From WHSM01 sp050701635 (lineage in GTDB: Bacteria > Actinomycetota > Actinomycetes > Mycobacteriales > Micromonosporaceae): DNA of 5,241 nucleotides. The DNA is taken from contig JBOGDF010000374.1 in the NCBI GenBank assembly GCA_050701635.1, positions 1 to 5,241 on the forward strand. The letters run 5' to 3'. Under the pieces are notes generated by a model that saw nothing but the letters and a program-made list of their open reading frames with translations, was not told the origin of the DNA and searched no databases. How positions within the stretch are numbered: position 1 is the stretch's first letter; each line of letters starts with the position of its first letter. Positions 1 through 3,213 of this stretch are shown here, piece by piece. Position numbers and translations under genes: made by a program.

Positions 1-409
1 GCTCCGCGGCCGCCGCCAGCTGCGCCGACTCCGGGCCGCCGCCGGCGAGCCCGCGCGCCACCGGACCGGCCAGCAGCTGGGTCGCCAGGATGAAGCCGAT
101 GCCGATCCCGACCGCCAGCCAGGACGCCTGTACGCCTTCGTTCACCGCGGCGTCGCGCTGCCCGGCGCCGTACTGGCGGGCGGCCCGTCCGGTGGTCCCG
201 TACGCCAGGAAGTTGCCGAGGATGGTGGCGACCGACAGCACCGCGCCGCCGAGCGCGACCGCGCCGAGCGGCACCCGCCCCAGGTGCCCCACCACCGCGG
301 TGTCCACCAGCACGTACAGCGGCTCGGCGGCCAGCACCGCCAGCGCCGGTACGGCCAGCGCCCCGATCCGCCGCAGCGACGGCGGCGGCGTGGTCTCGAC
401 GGTGGCCAT
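1..409 (-). CDS. dinF: MATE/DinF-family efflux transporter, N-terminal part (cut by window edge)
   Basis: This is the first 136 codons of a multidrug and toxic compound extrusion (MATE) transporter of the DinF branch, an inner-membrane antiporter family that exports drugs or metabolites using an ion gradient. The visible part has three hydrophobic stretches, at about residues 14-39, 48-71 and 94-118. Between the first two lies the family-typical EPLYVLVDTAVVGHLG (residues 29-44), and FLAYGTTGRAARQYGAG follows the second. The ATG at 409 is preceded by AGGA seven bases upstream (417-420), and an in-frame TAA about 45 bases upstream rules out a much longer protein. The codons are strongly G/C-ending. 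In M. tuberculosis dinF directly follows the rbfA-Rv2837c pair, so the position fits the family. Here it is separated from nrnA by about 790 bases and a large palindrome, so it probably has its own promoter. The substrate cannot be told from the sequence. Confidence 0.9.
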   Translation of the reverse strand, partial: MATVETTPPPSLRRIGALAVPALAVLAAEPLYVLVDTAVVGHLGRVPLGAVALGGAVLSVATILGNFLAYGTTGRAARQYGAGQRDAAVNEGVQASWLAVGIGIGFILATQLLAGPVARGLAGGGPESAQLAAAAE

Positions 410-485
410 CCGTCCATCCTGGCACAGTCGCGTAATCAGCGGAATGCCAACAGCTCCTTACACCCCGCAGCGCTGCGCCGCCCCA

Positions 486-541
486 CAAGATCATGGGGCC
501 CTTGATGCAGTCATGACTGCATCAAGGGCCCCATGATCTTG
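486..541. repeat. Perfect 56-bp palindrome
   Basis: The 28 bases from 486 (starting CAAGATCATGGGGCC) are exactly reverse-complementary to the 28 bases ending at 541 (ending GGCCCCATGATCTTG), with the centre between 513 and 514 and no spacer. The first mismatch is 485/542. As RNA from either strand it would fold into a near-uninterrupted stem of about 26 bp, and as DNA it could extrude a cruciform. It lies between two minus-strand genes, after the small gene and before the transporter. A bidirectional terminator or a mobile or repetitive intergenic palindrome are the likeliest readings. There is no run of T on either side, so a classical intrinsic terminator is not shown. My recollection that outer CAAGATC/GATCTTG arms recur in Micromonosporaceae intergenic repeats is untested here. 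Confidence 0.95.
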
Positions 542-585
542 GCTGTGGGCTCGGCCGGCGCTCGCGGCGCTGTGGGCTGGGCGCA

Positions 586-635
586 CAGAAGCCGCTTCAC
601 GGACAGCCCGCGAGCGGACTGGCCGGCGGCTTCTG
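586..635. repeat. Inverted repeat with 10-bp arms
   Basis: CAGAAGCCGC at 586-595 is matched exactly by GCGGCTTCTG at 626-635, with a 30-base loop. A second pair, CGCTCGCGG (559-567) with CCGCGAGCG (608-616), overlaps it and cannot form at the same time as a nested structure. The function is unknown. It lies in the short stretch between the large palindrome and the hairpin behind the small gene. Confidence 0.6.
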
Positions 636-644
636 ACGTTATGG

Positions 645-666
645 CAGGGTCGGCGGACCGACCCTG
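645..666 (-). terminator. Hairpin just downstream of the small gene, probable terminator
   Basis: Bases 645-653 and 658-666 pair perfectly (9 bp, mostly G-C) around a four-base loop. The stem starts only six bases after the stop codon of the small gene at 673. No U-tract follows on the minus strand (CCATAACG), so this would be one of the stem-only terminators often proposed in actinobacteria. The position supports the small gene being a transcription unit of its own. It could also be a 3' stability element. Confidence 0.55.
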
Positions 667-672
667 GGGCGC

Positions 673-789
673 TCAGCCCCGCGTGTCCAGCGAACGCTGC
701 AAGGCCCGCATCGCCTCGCGGCGCTGCTCCTCACGGACGGCCTCGCGCCGCTGGGTTTCCGTCTTCTTCTCCATGACAGCTGTCGCCAT
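673..789 (-). CDS. Small basic/acidic helical protein of unknown function (38 aa)
   Basis: I do not recognise this protein. It starts MATAVMEKKTETQRREAV and is made almost entirely of Glu, Arg, Gln, Lys, Ala and Met up to residue 31, ending SLDTRG. This predicts one long amphipathic, highly charged helix with no membrane segment, signal peptide or cysteines. Support for a real gene comes from an AGGAG seven bases before the ATG (797-801), about 86% G/C-ending codons against visibly fewer in the same open frame upstream, and a terminator-like hairpin six bases after the stop. The frame stays open upstream to an ATG at 1080, but none of those starts has a Shine-Dalgarno sequence. A second in-frame ATG at 774 would give 33 residues. 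Such proteins may bind RNA or a protein partner, but nothing here shows it. The main alternative is a chance open frame. Confidence 0.5.
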   Translation of the reverse strand: MATAVMEKKTETQRREAVREEQRREAMRALQRSLDTRG

Positions 790-796
790 GATCCTG

Positions 797-801
797 CTCC
801 T
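797..801 (-). promoter_or_regulatory. Ribosome binding site of the small gene
   Basis: AGGAG on the minus strand lies seven bases before the ATG at 789. It favours this start over the longer open frame, whose upstream ATGs at 915 and 1080 have no such sequence. Confidence 0.55.
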
Positions 802-919
802 GCACTCAGTCGGACTGGGTTCAAGCGACTGGTCACCATTGGCGAATCGCCTGTAGGGGTCGCCCCACAATTGGGAGTCGACGAGCACAGGACCGATGAA
901 GGTGATCGATCCCATCGGG

Positions 920-945
920 CGGTGGACCGGGTTACGGACCCACCG
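920..945. other. Imperfect stem-loop in the putative leader of the small gene
   Basis: CGGTGG (920-925) pairs with CCACCG (940-945). An inner CCG (927-929) pairs with CGG (935-937) around GGTTA, with one unpaired base on one side and two on the other. On the minus strand it would lie about 130 bases before the small gene's start codon. Its function is unknown. Confidence 0.45.
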
Positions 946-993
946 TGCGCATCGAACTTCGGCTCCCTCGCCACCGGCGGCCAGCGCCACACT

Positions 994-1032
994 CCGCGAC
1001 GGGTTGCCGGCCTCGGTCAGGCCCCGTCGCGG
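994..1032. other. Strong two-tier stem-loop in the nrnA/small-gene gap
   Basis: CCGCGACGGG (994-1003) is perfectly complementary to CCCGTCGCGG (1023-1032). Inside the loop, GCCT (1010-1013) can pair with AGGC (1019-1022). The result is a 10-bp G-C-rich stem topped by a 4-bp stem. It lies about 165 bases after the nrnA stop and about 200 bases before the small gene. It could be a terminator for nrnA transcripts, a leader element of the small gene, or part of a small RNA. No T-run follows on either strand. Confidence 0.6.
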
Positions 1033-1121
1033 CAGCGAAGGATAAGTACGATGCGCATCACGACTAACCGTAGCCGCCATTCCACGGTCCGGCGTTGCTT
1101 TCTCGTATCCTGGGACGTTGT

Positions 1122-1134
1122 CTCAGTCACTGAG
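1122..1134. repeat. Short palindrome CTCAGT-C-ACTGAG
   Basis: Two perfect 6-bp arms flank a single central base. The centre is too tight for a good RNA hairpin, so it is more like a dimeric protein-binding half-site pair, though a chance occurrence is quite possible. It lies 62 bases past the nrnA stop. Confidence 0.35.
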
Positions 1135-1172
1135 CGCCGAGCGCTGGCCGGATGGGGCTGAGGCGATGCCGA

Positions 1173-1216
1173 TTAGGCGCTGAGGGAGGTGCCGGTCAGG
1201 CGTTGAGGGCGGTGCG
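1173..1216 (-). repeat. Imperfect duplication of the nrnA 3' end
   Basis: The last 21 bases of nrnA including the stop (1196-1216) are repeated 23 bases downstream at 1173-1193, with 17 of 21 positions identical. The second copy also ends in a stop triplet (TAA for TGA). Because the offset is 23, readthrough of the TGA would not enter the second copy in its matching frame. It looks like an old, decaying tandem duplication. Confidence 0.5.
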
Positions 1217-2278
1217 GATGGCGTCGACGATGCCGGCCAGCTCGCCGCGGCCGGTGAAGCCGGCGGCGTACCGGTGGCCACCGCCGCCCAGCGTGGTCGC
1301 GACCGCGGCGACGTCGACGGCGCCCCGGCTGCGCATCGAGATCGCCCACTCGTCGGGCGCGATCTGCTTCGCCACGCAGGCCACGTCGGCTTCTTCGGCG
1401 CTGCGTACCACGTCGATCAGGCTCTCCAGCACGTATCCGGGCTGGTGGTGACGCTCCAGGTCATCGAGCGTGGCGTACGTCCAGACGAAACCGGCTCCCC
1501 CGGCGGCGTCCGGCTCGAGTTGGATCCGCCCCAGCGCCTCGCCGAAGACCCGCAGCGCGCCGAACGGGCGGGCGTCGAACAGCCGCCGGCTGATCTCGTA
1601 CTGGTCGACCCCGGCCTCCAGCAGCCGCGCCGCGAACGCGTGCACCGCCGGCGTGGTCGCCTGGTACTTGAACGAGCCGGTGTCGGTGGACAGCGCCACG
1701 TACAGGCACTCCGCGATCGGGCGGTCCAGCGGTACGCCGAGCCGCCGCAGCAGCTCGTCCACCACCATCGCGGTGGCGGCCGCCGACGGGTCGATCAGGT
1801 TGACCGTGCCGAAGCCGGGGTTGGAGGCGTGATGGTCGAGCACCACCACCTCGGCGGCACCCGGCATCCGGTCGACGAACTCTCCCAGCCGCTCCACGCT
1901 CGCCGCGTCGAAGGTGAGCAGCAGATCCGGATCCCGGTGGGTACGCTCCGGCGGCGTCAACATCTCGATGCCGGGCAGCGTGCTGGTGAACACCTCGGGC
2001 AGCGCCTGGTTGCCGGGGAACGTGGCCTGCACCTGGTGGCCCAACGTACGCAGCCCGAGCGCACACCCGAGCATGCTGCCCAGCGCGTCACCGTCGGGGT
2101 TGACGTGGCATACCAGCAGCGGGCGCTGGGCGGCGCGGATCGCGGCGACCGCGCGCTGCCAGGCGCTCTCCGGAACCACCGATTCCTCGGCGCGGCGCTG
2201 CACCGGCGCCGCGGGGACCGTCTCGGCCGCCGCGTCCAGGGCAGGACGCAGCGACGGAACAGGTGCCCTGGGCGTCAC
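1196..2278 (-). CDS. nrnA: DHH/DHHA1 phosphoesterase: nanoRNase / pAp phosphatase, probable c-di-AMP phosphodiesterase
   Basis: A 360-residue cytosolic enzyme of the NrnA/CnpB family, which degrades 2-5-base RNA and pAp. Its M. tuberculosis homologue Rv2837c (CnpB) also hydrolyses c-di-AMP. The metal-binding motifs are complete: CHVNPDGDALGSMLG (57-71, with His58, Asp62, Asp64), TFDAAS with Asp124, VVLDHHASN with DHH at 148-150, and ALSTDTGSFKYQAT with Asp199. The DHHA1 domain follows, with its GGGGH motif at 331-335. About 40 N-terminal residues precede the first conserved block and look unstructured. The start is a GTG at 2278 whose bases overlap the rbfA stop (GTGA, 4 bases), with GGGAG upstream, so the two are probably translationally coupled. 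The gene order rbfA-nrnA-dinF is that of mycobacteria. Which substrate dominates here is inference. Confidence 0.95.
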   Translation of the reverse strand: MTPRAPVPSLRPALDAAAETVPAAPVQRRAEESVVPESAWQRAVAAIRAAQRPLLVCHVNPDGDALGSMLGCALGLRTLGHQVQATFPGNQALPEVFTSTLPGIEMLTPPERTHRDPDLLLTFDAASVERLGEFVDRMPGAAEVVVLDHHASNPGFGTVNLIDPSAAATAMVVDELLRRLGVPLDRPIAECLYVALSTDTGSFKYQATTPAVHAFAARLLEAGVDQYEISRRLFDARPFGALRVFGEALGRIQLEPDAAGGAGFVWTYATLDDLERHHQPGYVLESLIDVVRSAEEADVACVAKQIAPDEWAISMRSRGAVDVAAVATTLGGGGHRYAAGFTGRGELAGIVDAIRTALNA

Positions 2279-2715
2279 GACTCGGCTCCCGGCTCGGGCT
2301 CGTCGGTCCGGTACGGCTGCGCGTCACCGGCCGGACTGGCGCCCGCCGCGATCCGCTGCACCTCCGCGTCCGCGTCGCGGGCCTTGGCGAGCAGCTCGTC
2401 GATGTGCTGCGCCGCCTCCGGGATCTGGTCGGCCTGGAACGCGATCGAGGGCGAGAACCGCAGCCCCAGCCGCTTGCCGACCACACTGCGCAGCAGCCCC
2501 TTGGCGCTGTCGAGCGCGGCGGCGGAGGCCTGGTGGGCGGCGGCGTCGCCGAACACGGTGTAGAAGATCGTCGCTTCGCGCAGATCCGCGGTCAGCTTGA
2601 CGTCGGTGATGGTCACCATGCCCACCCGGGGATCCTTCACCTGGGTACGCAACGCCTCGGCCACCAGCTCCCGGATCCGCTCCGCGTGGCGGCGTACCCG
2701 GGCGGGGTCGGTCAT
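2275..2715 (-). CDS. rbfA: 30S ribosome-binding factor A
   Basis: RbfA binds the free 30S subunit near the 5' helix of 16S rRNA and is needed for late maturation and for growth in the cold. The 146-residue product has the single type II KH-fold domain of the family. Visible blocks are RVRRHAERIRELVAEAL (6-22), DPRVGMVTITDVKLTADL (28-45), ALDSAKGLLRSVVGKRLGLR (67-86) and the strand SPSIAFQAD (88-96). They are followed by a helix and a polar, acidic tail ending EPEPGAES. I chose the ATG at 2715 because it has a GAGGAG six bases upstream and places the family's N-terminal basic helix at the start. An in-frame ATG at 2760 would add 15 residues unlike the family. The stop overlaps the nrnA start by 4 bases. 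Confidence 0.96.
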   Translation of the reverse strand: MTDPARVRRHAERIRELVAEALRTQVKDPRVGMVTITDVKLTADLREATIFYTVFGDAAAHQASAAALDSAKGLLRSVVGKRLGLRFSPSIAFQADQIPEAAQHIDELLAKARDADAEVQRIAAGASPAGDAQPYRTDEPEPGAES

Positions 2716-2721
2716 CGTCGT

Positions 2722-2727
2722 CTCCTC
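2722..2727 (-). promoter_or_regulatory. Ribosome binding site of rbfA
   Basis: GAGGAG lies six bases before the ATG at 2715. It decides for this start against the in-frame ATG at 2760. Confidence 0.85.
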
Positions 2728-2796
2728 AGATCTAGTTGCCGTGTTGACATTACCCACCACGTCCAGCCCTACCCGTACCCTGCCGGCGCTATGGAC

Positions 2797-2817
2797 ACCG
2801 GCATGCCCGGTTGGGCA
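2797..2817 (-). other. Two mutually exclusive hairpins between ylxP and rbfA
   Basis: ACCGG (2797-2801) can pair with CCGGT (2807-2811), or TGCCC (2804-2808) can pair with GGGCA (2813-2817) around GGTT. The two share bases, so only one can form. They lie 27 bases past the ylxP stop in a 128-base gap that is long for this cluster. The stems are only 5 bp, so a weak terminator, a processing site or chance are all possible. A possible -10 box, TAATGT, lies further on at 2747-2752 on the minus strand, but no -35 box accompanies it. Confidence 0.3.
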
Positions 2818-2843
2818 GAAAGCGTGGTTTGCGGAGTATCTCG

Positions 2844-3137
2844 TTAGTCGTCGTCGCCGTGCAATCGCCGCCGTACGCTCAGCAACTCCAGCTCGGGGCG
2901 CGCCATGATCACCCGTTCGCAGGCGTCCAGCACCCGGCGTATCTGCTGCGGGTCGGGCGCCACCGCGGCCACGCCCAGCTCGGCGCGACCGTACCGGTCC
3001 AGTGCGCCGACCTCGGCCACCGAGATCTCCAGCTTGCGCAGCGCCGCCAGCGCCGGGCGTACGTACGACCGCTTGATCTTGAGCGTCCGCGAGTCGGACG
3101 GCAGCAGTACGTCGAACACCGCCGTGCCGGTGTACAT
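2844..3137 (-). CDS. ylxP: YlxP-like DUF503 protein
   Basis: A 97-residue protein of the DUF503/YlxP family, found next to infB and rbfA in many Gram-positive bacteria. The family's molecular role is not settled, though its position suggests ribosome assembly or initiation. Family features visible are the N-terminal strand MYTGTAVFDVLLP, the helix with SRTLKIKRSYVRPALAALRK (16-35), VAEVGALDRYGRAELGVAAV (40-59) and the C-terminal RPELELLSVRRRLH (80-93), a typical ferredoxin-like alpha/beta pattern of normal length. The ATG at 3137 has an excellent GAGGAGGT five bases upstream (3142-3149). The gene lies between a stem-loop following infB and the ylxP-rbfA gap, and is presumably read from the infB transcript. 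Confidence 0.93.
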   Translation of the reverse strand: MYTGTAVFDVLLPSDSRTLKIKRSYVRPALAALRKLEISVAEVGALDRYGRAELGVAAVAPDPQQIRRVLDACERVIMARPELELLSVRRRLHGDDD

Positions 3138-3141
3138 CGCT

Positions 3142-3149
3142 ACCTCCTC
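3142..3149 (-). promoter_or_regulatory. Ribosome binding site of ylxP
   Basis: GAGGAGGT, an almost complete anti-16S match, lies five bases before the ATG at 3137. It is the strongest ribosome binding site in the window and comes only seven bases after the infB-ylxP stem-loop. Confidence 0.85.
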
Positions 3150-3156
3150 AGCCGGG

Positions 3157-3198
3157 CACGGAAACGCGCCGGACCGAGATGGCCCAGCGCGCTCCGTG
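3157..3198 (-). other. Stem-loop between infB and ylxP
   Basis: CACGGA (3157-3162) pairs with TCCGTG (3193-3198), and CGCGC (3165-3169) pairs with GCGCG (3187-3191). That makes 11 pairs with a small internal loop (AA against C) and a 17-base top. It starts 15 bases after the infB stop and ends just before the ylxP ribosome binding site. No U-tract follows. A partial terminator, an RNase processing site or a 3' stabiliser that sets IF-2 output apart from the small downstream proteins are all plausible. Confidence 0.55.
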
Positions 3199-3213
3199 AT
3201 CGTCGTACGCCGG

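Larger units (their letters stand above)
410..672. other. Intergenic region rich in inverted repeats
   Basis: These 263 bases separate the transporter start from the stop of the small gene. No credible coding sequence lies here. Open frames on the plus strand have no Shine-Dalgarno sequence and no family resemblance. The region holds the 56-bp palindrome (486-541), a direct repeat of GCTGTGGGCT (542-551 and 569-578), inverted repeats at 559-567/608-616 and 586-595/626-635, and a tight hairpin at 645-666. I see no convincing -35/-10 pair for the transporter. A TTGGCA on the minus strand (about 445-440) is not followed by a good -10 box. Confidence 0.7.
790..1195. other. Gene-poor region upstream of the small gene, with RNA-like structure
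   Basis: This is about 400 bases between the nrnA stop and the small gene start. Open frames exist on both strands, but their codon third positions are mixed and none has a ribosome binding site or a family resemblance. It contains hairpins at 994-1032 and 920-945, short palindromes at 807-817 (CAGTC-G-GACTG), 841-851 (GGCGA-A-TCGCC) and 1122-1134 (CTCAGT-C-ACTGAG), and a repeat of the nrnA end at 1173-1193. It could hold the promoter and long leader of the small gene, or a small RNA. I found no clear -35/-10 pair and no match to a riboswitch or tRNA that I know. Confidence 0.6.

Noticed and set aside
495..533. Tiny open frames (ATG to TGA, 7 codons) on both strands of the palindrome
   Set aside because: They follow from the symmetry itself, and no ribosome binding site precedes them.
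533..856. Plus-strand open frame of 107 codons in the intergenic stretch
   Set aside because: It starts inside the large palindrome, has no ribosome binding site and runs antisense to the small gene and its hairpin.
900..960. tRNA-like piece (GTTCGATG on the minus strand near the stem at 920-945)
   Set aside because: There is no acceptor stem, anticodon arm or full T-loop in the right spacing.
673..1080. Longer 135-codon version of the small gene starting at 1080
   Set aside because: Codon third positions upstream of 789 are mixed, no Shine-Dalgarno precedes the ATGs at 1080 or 915, and several stem-loops lie in this part. A distant homologue could overturn this.
1274..2563. 429-codon plus-strand open frame across nrnA and rbfA
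   Set aside because: The opposite strand carries two clear conserved genes, and this product is Arg/His/Gly-rich without motifs.
2744..2749. Plus-strand TTGACA resembling a -35 box
   Set aside because: No -10 box at 16-19 bases and no gene follows on the plus strand.
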